Assembly (NCBI GenBank): GCA_045639525.1
Contig: JAZUDI010000026.1
Coordinates: 15,580-79,579 of the forward strand
Reading direction: 5' to 3'
Source of the DNA: UBA1181 sp045639525
GTDB taxonomy: Bacteria; Bacteroidota; Bacteroidia; Bacteroidales; Paludibacteraceae
DNA length: 64,000 bases
Every line of letters begins with the position of its first letter. The first letter of the stretch is position 1. A program made the translations under genes and the position numbers. Positions 41,373 to 49,945 of the stretch are shown here, in pieces. The notes under the pieces were generated by a model. The model was not told the DNA's origin. It searched no databases and saw nothing but the letters and a program-made list of their open reading frames with translations.

Positions 41373-42311
41373 ATGTTAAATAGAATAATTGCCATTGTCT
41401 TAATTGCATTTTTGCCGTGTGCTGTCATGGCGGAGGAGGCTATTGATTACCAAAAGAAGCAAGCTGTCGTAGTGGCTAAAAAAAACACTATTTTTAGAGG
41501 CGATCAATATGAGGCTGATATTATTATGTCAAATCCCACGCCTAAGTGTACTTATAGAGTCTTTCTGGATGAGAAGGAAATGGAGGGTGCTCACTATAGT
41601 AAAAAGGGAAGTGATGTTGGTAATATAGAATGTCGTGGATATATTCTAGAGACTAACAAGAAGGGGATAAGCAGAAAATATCCTTTCGCTTTCAATTATC
41701 AAGTGATTGAACCTTGGGTTGATATGTCTGTGGTTGGTGGCAATGTGTTGTATGCGGGATATTCGAGTAAGATAGAAGTTTCAGTTCCTGGTGTCCCTCA
41801 AAGTGAGTTGCGTATGGGTGCTGTTAATGCTAGTGTACAACGGACTGAAAACGGGTTTATCGTAAAGCCTATAAAAATTGGGGCAAATTGTGTATTGGGT
41901 GTCTCTGCGTATATAGATGGAAAATCTTGTTTTATCGGACGTAGAGAGTTCCGTGTGGCTCCTCTTCCTACCCCTACAATTAATATAAAGAGAGGAGAGC
42001 GACTATATAATAATGGAATCAGTAAAAAAGCGTTTTGCGATACGGACTCTGTTGTGGTAGCGGCGTTGATTCCTGACTATGAATTGGCAGATGTTCGCTT
42101 TGTCATTTCGGAGTTCGATGTGAAGTGTGTGGTGGATGGTAAATGGGTGGTTTGTCATTCAAATTCTTCTGTTGTGACGGAAGAGATGAAAAACGCAATC
42201 AGTAAACTACGCGAAGGCGATTCGTTTTTCTTGTCTGATGTGAAGATGAAGGGAGATGATCGAATTCCACGTACCATGTCCGCGGAATTTAAGATTAAGG
42301 CATCTCGTTAG
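41373..42311 (+). CDS. Secreted GldM/PorM C-terminal-like protein (stand-alone)
   Basis: A 312-residue protein with a cleavable signal peptide (LNRIIAIVLIAFLPCAVMA). The body matches the periplasmic domains D2-D4 of GldM/PorM. NTIFRGDQYEADI begins a D2-like domain, VDMSVVGGNVLYAGYSSKIEVSVPGV is the D3-type opening, and the last 100 residues (DVRFVISEFDVKCVVDG to FFLSDVKMKGDDR) match the GldM C-terminal domain. The N-terminal membrane helix and D1 helical domain of true GldM are missing. It could be an accessory or decoy subunit of T9SS, or simply use the fold. It is more AT-rich than its neighbours. Confidence 0.72.
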   Translation: MLNRIIAIVLIAFLPCAVMAEEAIDYQKKQAVVVAKKNTIFRGDQYEADIIMSNPTPKCTYRVFLDEKEMEGAHYSKKGSDVGNIECRGYILETNKKGISRKYPFAFNYQVIEPWVDMSVVGGNVLYAGYSSKIEVSVPGVPQSELRMGAVNASVQRTENGFIVKPIKIGANCVLGVSAYIDGKSCFIGRREFRVAPLPTPTINIKRGERLYNNGISKKAFCDTDSVVVAALIPDYELADVRFVISEFDVKCVVDGKWVVCHSNSSVVTEEMKNAISKLREGDSFFLSDVKMKGDDRIPRTMSAEFKIKASR

Positions 42312-42423
42312 TTTTGGGCTTCGTTGATTGCCCGTTTTACTTCCTGAAAGTGCCGCACTAAAATAATTCTTCCTTTTTTTTCGTAAAAGTGGTGCGTGGA
42401 ATCATAAAAAAATCCCCCATTTC

Positions 42424-42480
42424 ACCGAGAAAACAGCCTTTTGCCGATAAATTCGCCGAATTTTTCACACTAGTTGCCGA
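42424..42480 (+). promoter_or_regulatory. Cluster of CCGA repeats upstream of the 42512 promoter
   Basis: ACCGA or GCCGA occurs at about 42424, 42443, 42455 and 42476, the last two as GCCGAATT. They lie about 50-100 bases upstream of the predicted start, where activator sites would be. Chance cannot be excluded. Confidence 0.3.
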
Positions 42481-42511
42481 ATTAATACAATGCGAAGTCT
42501 ATATGTCACCC

Positions 42512-42519
42512 TATATTTG
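42512..42519 (+). promoter_or_regulatory. Candidate -7 element of the 42526 RNA
   Basis: TATATTTG, a match to TAnnTTTG. The 13 bases CTATATTTGCAnT recur at 49794, in front of the second candidate RNA. Confidence 0.45.
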
Positions 42520-42525
42520 CAATGT

Positions 42526-42668
42526 CATCGGGAACGAACAGCGGTTCTGAACGATGATTCAGAATTAAACCAATTGACATATATGCTTACATTAATACAA
42601 TAGTCTGCTCATTAATTGACAATCGTTAATGGTCTCTCCATTCTAAACCTTGGGAGAGGCCTTTTTTA
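42526..42668 (+). ncRNA. Candidate small RNA A (about 140 bases)
   Basis: A unit with its own -7 box at 42512-42519 and a strong terminator at 42631-42667, and no gene inside. TTCTGA and TCAGAA form a hairpin loop around 42546-42565. Short ORFs exist (11 and 6 codons) but lack distinct features. The next gene starts at 42835, 170 bases after the terminator, with its own -7 candidate (TATATTTG at 42800-42807), so this is not a simple leader. The rest of the 523-base spacer (42312-42425) shows nothing clear. Confidence 0.45.
42631..42667 (+). terminator. Terminator of candidate RNA A
   Basis: GGTCTCTCC at 42631-42639 pairs with GGAGAGGCC ending at 42661 (one wobble), followed by TTTTTT. Confidence 0.85.
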
Positions 42669-42834
42669 TTTAATGATAGTCGGTTCTATGAAGTCAATTA
42701 AGAATGTTTGATGGCGGTTTAAATAATTTTTTCTTCTGTTGTTTGCTGAAATTTTTGTATTATCGTTGAATTTGTGATACAACTTATCAACTTTTGTTTT
42801 ATATTTGAGGCGATGAGTAACACATATATGCAGA

Positions 42835-45471
42835 ATGAATATCTTGAAAACACACATTATCCTACTCATTTCATTGCTGACCACGCCTCTTTACGGAGCT
42901 GTCAATATGGAAGTGCGGCCTGCGACCACTTATCAGACGGTCGAAGGTATCGGAGGAGGTATTGTGTATTATCTGGATTGGATCGCCAAGCATAGAAATT
43001 GCGAAGCCATATATGATACTGTCTATAACGGTTTGGGTTTGACCGGTCTACGTATCGGTAACTGGGCGCAGGAACCTGATGCCGATTTGACTTTCGACTC
43101 TTTGATCGTCGCTGCGGGAAAGAAACGCTTGGGCGATAATTTCTTTGTGGATATGACCTCCTGGACCGCACCCGCTTCGTTGAAGTCCAATGGCAAATTG
43201 GAGGCCACCGGCGGAAAGAGTAATGTCTCTCTGAAAAAGGAGTTCGGCGGATTCGTTTACGATAAGTTCGGACAGTGGTGGAAACGCTCTTTGGAGCAGT
43301 ACCGCCGTGTGGGTATCTATCCTGATTATGTGAGCCTACAAAATGAGCCTGATTGTAATCCTGATTATTATGGCATGGAATTGAACCCTGATGAGTCCAA
43401 TCCAAATGTGGCCTCCTATGCGAAGGCTTTGAGCGCCGCCGCCAAGCAGATCAATCAATTGCAGAATCCTCCGGTAATCATTGGTCCAGAGGCTTTGGGT
43501 ATCGGTTGGGACCGTGTGCAGGATTATGTGACGCCATCCGATAAGCGTCTGATGGGAGGCTACTCATTCCATTACTATCATAGTGGCCTGAACGACCATG
43601 ACGCCCGCGACCAGCGTTATGCCTATCCTGACGATTTCAAGGATGCGATGCAAAAGCTCTATGATACCTATGGTAAGGAGAATAAGCCGCTCTTCATGTC
43701 TGAGAATAGTCCGCTCCGCGATCCTGTGGATATGGATCCTATTTATACCGCATGGTTTATGAACCTGGCATTCACAGTCAACCACGTCTCGTCTTACCTA
43801 CACTGGAACTTGATTTGGGGCGATGAGGGTGACGCCTGCATCAATATCGATACGGTTTATGTGAATGGAAAGTACCAGAAGTTTAAAGAGGGATATCGTG
43901 TCAATGGCGATTACCATGCGTTGAGGCACTACTCGAAGTTCGTGAAAAGGGGCTGGAAGATGCTTTATGCGACCACCTCTGACGCTGATGTGCTGATCAC
44001 CGCCTTCAAGAGCCCATCCGACGACGCGTATGCGGTGATTCTAGTAAACAAGAGCCGATTCGGCAAGAGCATTGAATGCTCTTTCAATCCCGCACAATGT
44101 ACCCAAACGGTCATCCAAACCGATGTGATGAAGAAGAGTTGGAGCCAAGTGTTGGGAACCTACGATAATTTGAAGGAGTTGAATTTGCCGGGAAATAGTA
44201 TTACCACCATCTCTTATAATCCTCGTCCCGCCACTTTGGTGTTCGACAATTTGCGTGAGATGGCTTGGAACAATGAGAAGGCTTGGAATCCGCAACGGGT
44301 GCCATCCGCCGACGATACGGTTTCTGTAAAGAGAGGAACCTTGAATACGATGGGCTTGTCGCAACGCGCACCTTTCTCGATGGAGAGAGGAACCGTTATT
44401 ACCTTGGCGGGAGAGAATAGTTTCGGATCTTTTGTTTCGAAGGGCGGTACCATCCTCTCCAATACGACCACCTCTATGGTAGCCGACACTATTGTCGTGG
44501 ATGCCCAGACAACTATCCAAGTTGTCTCCAAAGATACGACGGCGAATATGTCGCTCAAGGGCGTTTTGGTCGGTGGCGACATCATCAATAAGATCGGAAC
44601 GGATACGTTGACACTCTCTGCGGACGCTTCGTCGTATACGGGCAGGTGGGTGATCAGCGATGGCGTCTTTCGCGTGTGTGATGAATATGCTTTGGGCGAG
44701 AATGGCGTGGATGTGATATTGGGTCTTATGCAACTCAATTGCGATGCGGAGACCAATCGCTTATATGTAGGTGCTGACGCTAAGTTGGAATTGAACGGTA
44801 ACCTCGTGGTACGTTCTGTCCGCTTGGGTTCTGATACCTTGTTTGGAGGTGTTTATACATCGGAGGATTATCCTGATTTCTTGAAGGGAGAGGGACTCCT
44901 TGTCGTGGATCGTCCTCGCCCACAATTGGTCAAGGACTCATACAGTGATACTATCCAATCCTTCTATATGGGCGACAGCATCCAACCTTTGGTGTACCAT
45001 TGGGAGAATGCCGACTCCGTGTCGGTCGATTGGGATCCAACCCAACCGCAAGGTATCTCTGTGGATATGGATACTGTTCTCTCGAGCGTGACCATCTCAG
45101 GAAAGTCTGATACGGTGGGAACTTTTGCCTACTGTGTTTCCACTGTTGGTGAGTATGGCCCTGTCGCAAGGGACAGCGGAACCCTCGTGTTCCAACCTGC
45201 GCCGGATGAAATGAAGAGTGCCGATGTGAAGGCGGAACATGTGCGTGTTGTATTCCAGGATGGCCATATCTCCATCTTCGCGGACGCTACCGTGGCGGGT
45301 GATTGCAATATGCTCTTGGCCGATATGTCGGGTAGGGTGTTGGCCGCTAACAGCACGGAGTTGATACATGGCGAGAATGTCGTGGAGGTTGGCGCCATTC
45401 CAATGGGAACCTATTTGTTGCAAATTCAAGGCAAAAACATATACGAAACCTTCAAAGTGGTTTTTGAGTAG
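42835..45471 (+). CDS. GH30-family glycoside hydrolase with beta-repeat and T9SS tail
   Basis: An 878-residue secreted enzyme. A signal peptide ends near TTPLYG. Residues about 22-460 form a GH30 barrel plus side beta domain: QTVEGIGGGIVYYLDW at the start, LQNEPDCNP with the acid/base Glu, and MSENSPL with the nucleophile Glu. Residues about 470-700 contain an autotransporter-like beta repeat (NKIGTDTLTLSADASSYTG). An Ig-like domain follows. The last 80 residues (LLADMSGRVL, then GTYLLQI, KVVFE) are a T9SS type A sorting signal. GH30 enzymes cut glucuronoxylan, beta-1,6-galactan or related chains; the neighbour suggests pectin side chains, which is inference. Confidence 0.85.
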   Translation: MNILKTHIILLISLLTTPLYGAVNMEVRPATTYQTVEGIGGGIVYYLDWIAKHRNCEAIYDTVYNGLGLTGLRIGNWAQEPDADLTFDSLIVAAGKKRLGDNFFVDMTSWTAPASLKSNGKLEATGGKSNVSLKKEFGGFVYDKFGQWWKRSLEQYRRVGIYPDYVSLQNEPDCNPDYYGMELNPDESNPNVASYAKALSAAAKQINQLQNPPVIIGPEALGIGWDRVQDYVTPSDKRLMGGYSFHYYHSGLNDHDARDQRYAYPDDFKDAMQKLYDTYGKENKPLFMSENSPLRDPVDMDPIYTAWFMNLAFTVNHVSSYLHWNLIWGDEGDACINIDTVYVNGKYQKFKEGYRVNGDYHALRHYSKFVKRGWKMLYATTSDADVLITAFKSPSDDAYAVILVNKSRFGKSIECSFNPAQCTQTVIQTDVMKKSWSQVLGTYDNLKELNLPGNSITTISYNPRPATLVFDNLREMAWNNEKAWNPQRVPSADDTVSVKRGTLNTMGLSQRAPFSMERGTVITLAGENSFGSFVSKGGTILSNTTTSMVADTIVVDAQTTIQVVSKDTTANMSLKGVLVGGDIINKIGTDTLTLSADASSYTGRWVISDGVFRVCDEYALGENGVDVILGLMQLNCDAETNRLYVGADAKLELNGNLVVRSVRLGSDTLFGGVYTSEDYPDFLKGEGLLVVDRPRPQLVKDSYSDTIQSFYMGDSIQPLVYHWENADSVSVDWDPTQPQGISVDMDTVLSSVTISGKSDTVGTFAYCVSTVGEYGPVARDSGTLVFQPAPDEMKSADVKAEHVRVVFQDGHISIFADATVAGDCNMLLADMSGRVLAANSTELIHGENVVEVGAIPMGTYLLQIQGKNIYETFKVVFE

Positions 45472-45573
45472 CGCGATGATTTATTTTTACAAATCATTGA
45501 CATGATTTTCTTCTTGTTTCCTCGTTAAGTTATATTACTTTGTATTCGAAGAAAACATTTAAATCGAATACAC

Positions 45574-48500
45574 ATGAAAAGAATTGCGAGATTACTTCCA
45601 CTTTTGTTGACCATATTTGCGGGCGAATGTTTCGCCGCGACTCCCGCTTTCCCTGGTGCGGAGGGATTTGGTATGTATACCACTGGTGGTAGAGGTGGTA
45701 AGGTTTATCATGTCACCACATTGGAAGATAGCGGACAAGAGGGTTCTCTGCGTTATGCTGTGGGACAGTCCGGACCTCGTACCATCGTCTTCGATGTGTC
45801 GGGAACCATTGAGTTGAAATCCCGACTCAATGTCACGAAAGGAGATTTGACCATCGCTGGCCAAACCGCGCCCGGAGATGGTATCTGCCTGAAAAATTAC
45901 GAGACCTATTTGAATGCGGATAATGTGATCATCCGTTTCATCCGTTTCCGTTTGGGTACGGATAAGCCCGATGTCGCTTCGGATGGAACCATCTCCCAAG
46001 ACCGTGACGCGATTTGGGGACGTAACCGTAAAAATATCATCCTCGACCACTGCTCCATGAGTTGGTGTACCGATGAGTGCGCCTCATTCTATGGCAATCA
46101 AAACTTCACCATGCAGTGGTGTTTGGTGGCGGAGAGTCTCCGCGGATCCATCCATCCGAAGGGATACCATGGTTATGGCGGTATCTGGGGCGGACAGGGT
46201 GCTTCGTTCCACCACAACTTGGTGGCGCACCACGATAGTAGAACCCCTCGTCTTTGCGGTAGCCGTTACTCCAATGAGCCTGACAAAGAGTTGGTGGATC
46301 TAAGAAACAATGTCTTCTACAACTGGGGAAATACCAACAGCGGTTATGCGGGAGAGGGTGGTAGTTACAATTTCGTGAACAACTACTACAAGTCAGGCCC
46401 TGCCACTAAATCAAGCATCAAGTACCGTGTCTTCGAGCCTTGGGCCGATGATGGTAAGAATAGTCAACCGCAGGGTGTCTATGGCCACTACTATGTGAAG
46501 GGTAACTATATGGAGGACAAGGGCGATAATTGGGACTGGAACGGTTTCGACGTGAACAATTCCAACAACGGTTCGATGAATAAATCATCCATCACAGCCT
46601 ATTCGGAATATAAGGTGAGCCCTGTCTCTACCCAAACCGCCAAGGTGGCCTATGAGAAGGTACTGAAATATGCGGGAGCCTCTCTCCGTCGTGATGCAGT
46701 GGATCAGCGTATCGCGAACGAGACCAAGAGCCGCTCTTATACTTACAAGGGTTCCGTGTTGGGCGGATTGGGTATCATTGATAAACCATCCGATGTGGGA
46801 GGATGGCCTGCTTTGAAGTCTGAATCGGCACCGAAAGATTCCGATGGGGATGGTATTCCCGATAGTTGGGAATCTGCCCATGGTTTGAATCCAAACAATG
46901 GTTCGGATGGTAACGCCACCAATGCGGAGGGTTATACCAATTTGGAACTCTATATGAATTCCTTGGTCTGCGAGATCATGTCGGATGGTGTGGCGGACGC
47001 TTTGAACAGTGTCTCCAAGATCACTTGTGATGTGGCTACCAATCCGGGTGCTGGCGATCAAGGTGGAGAAACCCCAGGCGGTGAAACCAACGTGGATGAC
47101 ACGCAATACCAACCTTCCGCCACCGCCAACCATGGCAAATACGATTTCGTGGTGGGTGTGGATGGCAATTTCGCTGCGGCAAAGGCTGCGGCCGAGTCCT
47201 CTACGAAGTCTCGCTTCATCATCTTCTTCCCGAATGGTAACTACAACATCGGTACCCTGACCGGTAATGAGAACCAGATGACCACATGGGGAAAGGGTAA
47301 TGTATCCTTTGTCGGACAGAGCACCTCTGGCGTGACGATCTACAATACTGCCTCCACGGAGGGAATCAGTGTCACCGCGACACTCTGCTTCTCCTCTTCT
47401 GCCAGCAACCTCTATTTGCAGGATCTAACCTTGCAGAACAAGGCTTATAATAACCCATCAGCCAGCGCCAACCGATTTGTTGTGGTGCAGGATAAGGGTA
47501 ATAAGAATATTTACAAACGTGTGAGGATGTTGAGTACACAGGATACCTACTATTCGAATACGGGTGCGGGCCGTAGTTACTTGGAGGAGTGCGAAATACA
47601 CGGAACGGTGGATTTCATCTGCGGTGGTGGCGATATCTTCTTCGATAGATGTCTGCTCTATTTGGAGAACCGTGCCAACGATTGCATCGCCGCACCTGCG
47701 GGTACCGGCGAGTGGGGGTATGTCTTCAGCAACTGTACCATCGATGGTTATGATAACACCAACAAGAATTACACCTTGGGCCGTGCTTGGAACAAATCGC
47801 CTCGTGCGGTTTACATTAATACGACCATGAAGAAGGTGCCTACCGATGCGGCTTGGGGCAATCCGATCAATGCGGTGATGCCTGTCCTCTTCGCGGAGTA
47901 CAATAGCCGTGACGCGTTTGGTAACGCGGTGAATCTATCCAACCGTCGCTCCTACTATGAGAAGAATGGGGTGACCGCCTATCTGAATCCGGTGCTTTCC
48001 GCTTCGGACGCGGCGAAATACACCTTGCGGAATGTCTTGTCAGGAAGTGACAACTGGACACCGGATAACGATGTGAAATTGGTCTCCGCACCGAAGGTTG
48101 TCTTGAAGGATGGCTATTTGAAGTGGGTGGATAATGACTCCGCGCTTTGTTATGTGATCTTCAAGAACGACACCTATGTGGCAAATGTGGCGACTAACTC
48201 CTATGCGCTTCCTGCCGGTACGCAGGAGTCGGATGTCTTTACCGTTCGTGCGGCGAACCGAATGGGTGGCTTGGGTGCAAGTTCCAATAAGGTGACGGCC
48301 AATGGCTTCAAGGAGCCAGTGATCCCTGATAATCCATCCGTGCCGGAGGTTACCAACAGCACCGTAGTGTTCCATTACAACAATGGCTCATTGTCCTCCA
48401 CCACGGGCAATGCGGAGTATCTGAACCGTTGGAACTGCACCGATGCGGGCAAGGGTGACTATGGTTGGTGTATTACGGGCAATACTGCCAAGAGCGTTTT

Positions 48501-48972
48501 GTATGGAGAGAATGTCTCCTACAATGGCGGATCCTATAAGACGATGAAGAATTCAAACGGTGCGCAAAATACGGTTTATCTTCCTAAGGATGTGGTGCCT
48601 GTGAAGATTACGTTTGTGGGATATACCAATGTGGAGGATGGTGTGGCGACGCTTTCCGAGGTGGCGGGCCATCCGGTGAGCATGCCGTTCTCTGTGAACA
48701 AATCTGGAAATTACGGAAACAACCCTTCTGTTGTCTCTTATGAGTTCACGGAGGATATCCATGACTCCTTCACCTTCACCGTTACGGACAAGCAGGTTTG
48801 CTTCATTGTTTTCTTGGAAGTGAAGTCTGGCGAACCCACCCTTTTGGACGATACCCTCTCTACGGAAGAGGAGGGGGATGGACGCTGCTACGATCTGTTA
48901 GGTCGTCCGGTGATCCCTACGGAGGGTATGCTGTTTGTTCGGAATGGAAAAGTGTATATGATGGTGAAGTAG
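45574..48972 (+). CDS. Bifunctional pectate lyase (PL1) and pectin methylesterase (CE8)
   Basis: An 1132-residue secreted fusion. After a signal peptide, residues about 22-420 form a PL1-like beta helix (FPGAEGFGMYTTGGRGGKVYHV; TIAGQTAPGDGI; WGRNRKNIILDHCSMSW). Residues about 425-465 contain a calcium-binding type repeat (DSDGDGIPDSWE, GLNPN). Residues about 510-830 are a CE8 pectin methylesterase (MLSTQDTYYSN, GTVDFICGGGDIFFD with two Asp, LGRAWNKSP). A further beta domain and a T9SS-like tail (CYDLLGRPV, KVYMMVK) end it. The esterase would uncover pectate for the lyase. It lies 102 bases after the GH30 gene. No SusC/SusD pair is nearby. Confidence 0.9.
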   Translation: MKRIARLLPLLLTIFAGECFAATPAFPGAEGFGMYTTGGRGGKVYHVTTLEDSGQEGSLRYAVGQSGPRTIVFDVSGTIELKSRLNVTKGDLTIAGQTAPGDGICLKNYETYLNADNVIIRFIRFRLGTDKPDVASDGTISQDRDAIWGRNRKNIILDHCSMSWCTDECASFYGNQNFTMQWCLVAESLRGSIHPKGYHGYGGIWGGQGASFHHNLVAHHDSRTPRLCGSRYSNEPDKELVDLRNNVFYNWGNTNSGYAGEGGSYNFVNNYYKSGPATKSSIKYRVFEPWADDGKNSQPQGVYGHYYVKGNYMEDKGDNWDWNGFDVNNSNNGSMNKSSITAYSEYKVSPVSTQTAKVAYEKVLKYAGASLRRDAVDQRIANETKSRSYTYKGSVLGGLGIIDKPSDVGGWPALKSESAPKDSDGDGIPDSWESAHGLNPNNGSDGNATNAEGYTNLELYMNSLVCEIMSDGVADALNSVSKITCDVATNPGAGDQGGETPGGETNVDDTQYQPSATANHGKYDFVVGVDGNFAAAKAAAESSTKSRFIIFFPNGNYNIGTLTGNENQMTTWGKGNVSFVGQSTSGVTIYNTASTEGISVTATLCFSSSASNLYLQDLTLQNKAYNNPSASANRFVVVQDKGNKNIYKRVRMLSTQDTYYSNTGAGRSYLEECEIHGTVDFICGGGDIFFDRCLLYLENRANDCIAAPAGTGEWGYVFSNCTIDGYDNTNKNYTLGRAWNKSPRAVYINTTMKKVPTDAAWGNPINAVMPVLFAEYNSRDAFGNAVNLSNRRSYYEKNGVTAYLNPVLSASDAAKYTLRNVLSGSDNWTPDNDVKLVSAPKVVLKDGYLKWVDNDSALCYVIFKNDTYVANVATNSYALPAGTQESDVFTVRAANRMGGLGASSNKVTANGFKEPVIPDNPSVPEVTNSTVVFHYNNGSLSSTTGNAEYLNRWNCTDAGKGDYGWCITGNTAKSVLYGENVSYNGGSYKTMKNSNGAQNTVYLPKDVVPVKITFVGYTNVEDGVATLSEVAGHPVSMPFSVNKSGNYGNNPSVVSYEFTEDIHDSFTFTVTDKQVCFIVFLEVKSGEPTLLDDTLSTEEEGDGRCYDLLGRPVIPTEGMLFVRNGKVYMMVK

Positions 48973-48990
48973 AAATTCTCTTTTTCGCGA

Positions 48991-49034
48991 AAAAAGAAAT
49001 CCCCGCATTCGTTTGGATGCGGGGATTCTTTTTA
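48991..49034. terminator. Bidirectional terminator between the pectinase and lipoprotein genes
   Basis: AATCCCCGCAT at 48998-49008 pairs with ATGCGGGGATT at 49017-49027, with an A-run on the left and a T-run on the right. It serves both convergent genes. Confidence 0.88.
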
Positions 49035-49049
49035 AAACTGCTGTGAAAT

Positions 49050-49541
49050 TTACTTCTTCACGTCGAAGAAGATATTGTTGGCGCCTGCTGCGATCTCTGC
49101 TTTTTTCGCATTGGTTGCGGATGAGATCTCTTGGGTGCTGCTCAAAAGACAGAAGAGGACCTCTCCTGGCTTGCTGACAGCCTCTGCTTGGCCCATCTCC
49201 ACATTTGCGATGCTCAAGTAAGACTTGCCCGCGTCGCTCAATGTGATGGTTTTCCCTTTGATGGTGAATGTCACAGATCCTGGGGTAGCGGCAGTGACGG
49301 TGAACTCTCCGTCCACACTCTTTTGATCCATGCTGAACACATAGGTCTTTCCTGCCTCGACAGCGATTTTATTGTTCTTGAACTCGTATGAGGTGCTCTC
49401 CTCTTTCTGGTTGTTGTTGTCGTTTTGCTCTTGCTTGTTGTCGTTCTCGTCATCGAGCTCTTCCTCGCCGCAAGACGAGAAGGCCAAAGCAACACTCAAA
49501 GCGGTCAATGCGACTGCCCATTTGAAAAAATTCTTCTTCAT
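49050..49541 (-). CDS. Lipoprotein of unknown function with acidic, Asn/Gln-rich linker
   Basis: A 163-residue lipoprotein. The signal peptide ends in AFSSC (Cys near residue 24). The next residues, GEEELDDENDNKQEQ, are acidic, like the lipoprotein export signal that sends Bacteroidetes lipoproteins to the cell surface. A low-complexity N/Q/E linker follows, then a small beta-rich domain (KIAVEAGKTYVFSMDQ, VTFTIKGKTITLSD). No family recognised. It is convergent with the pectinase gene. Confidence 0.78.
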   Translation of the reverse strand: MKKNFFKWAVALTALSVALAFSSCGEEELDDENDNKQEQNDNNNQKEESTSYEFKNNKIAVEAGKTYVFSMDQKSVDGEFTVTAATPGSVTFTIKGKTITLSDAGKSYLSIANVEMGQAEAVSKPGEVLFCLLSSTQEISSATNAKKAEIAAGANNIFFDVKK

Positions 49542-49794
49542 TGTTTTTTTTGTTTAAAGATTAAAATTGATGATGTATTGAATATATGTCAAACATTAAC
49601 CAAAAGTAGGAATAAAAAATCTTTTGGGAATGATTATTTCTTTAAAAATACTTTGTAAAGGTTAAATAGTATAAAAATGATAATTTTCACTTCCCTAATC
49701 CGCCCCAAGGAGATTCCCCATTTTTTCGGACATTTGAAAAAAGTGCTGAAATGAGATGTGGACGACCTCGCAAGCACCGATAAATGCTGGCTTC

Positions 49795-49802
49795 TATATT
49801 TG
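49795..49802 (+). promoter_or_regulatory. Candidate -7 element of the 49809 RNA
   Basis: TATATTTG, a match to TAnnTTTG, followed by CATATGTC; the 42512 promoter has the same TATATTTGCA and then ATGTC. Confidence 0.4.
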
Positions 49803-49808
49803 CATATG

Positions 49809-49912
49809 TCGAAGTGTTTTCCTAAATTAGGGTATTACACATTAACACTGATTGTAAACTTACAAAGTATGTCAAAAGGGGAGACGGCTTGTGATAAGTA
49901 GTCTCCCCTTGT
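49809..49912 (+). ncRNA. Candidate small RNA or short-peptide transcript B
   Basis: A second promoter-terminator unit in the 404-base gap 49542-49945. From the -7 box at 49795 to the hairpin at 49876-49910 it would be about 100 bases. A 31-codon frame starts at the ATG at 49806 (MSKCFPKLGYYTLTLIVNLQ) and runs to 49901, so a peptide is possible, but it would lie at the extreme 5' end of the transcript without a ribosome site. No other feature is seen in the rest of the gap (49556-49780). Confidence 0.35.
49876..49910. terminator. Hairpin shared by RNA B and the aldo/keto reductase gene
   Basis: AAGGGGAGAC at 49876-49885 pairs with GTCTCCCCTT at 49901-49910 (10 bases, perfect). The T-run is better on the minus strand (CCCCTTTTGAC), so it probably ends the reductase transcript and perhaps RNA B. 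Confidence 0.75.
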
Positions 49913-49945
49913 TATGTTCAGGATTTTGCTCCGAATTGGGATCGG

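Noticed and set aside
42774..42995. Alternative frame at the start of the GH30 gene
   Set aside because: The frame from 42835 has a signal peptide and the conserved GH30 domain; the other is a shadow.
42835..48972. A full polysaccharide utilisation locus
   Set aside because: No SusC/SusD pair or hybrid regulator lies in the block; only secreted enzymes are present.
49791..49804. A sigma-54 reading of the unit B promoter (TGGC ... TTGC)
   Set aside because: The spacing between GG and GC is 11 bases instead of 10 and the rest does not fit; the TATATTTG box is the better reading.
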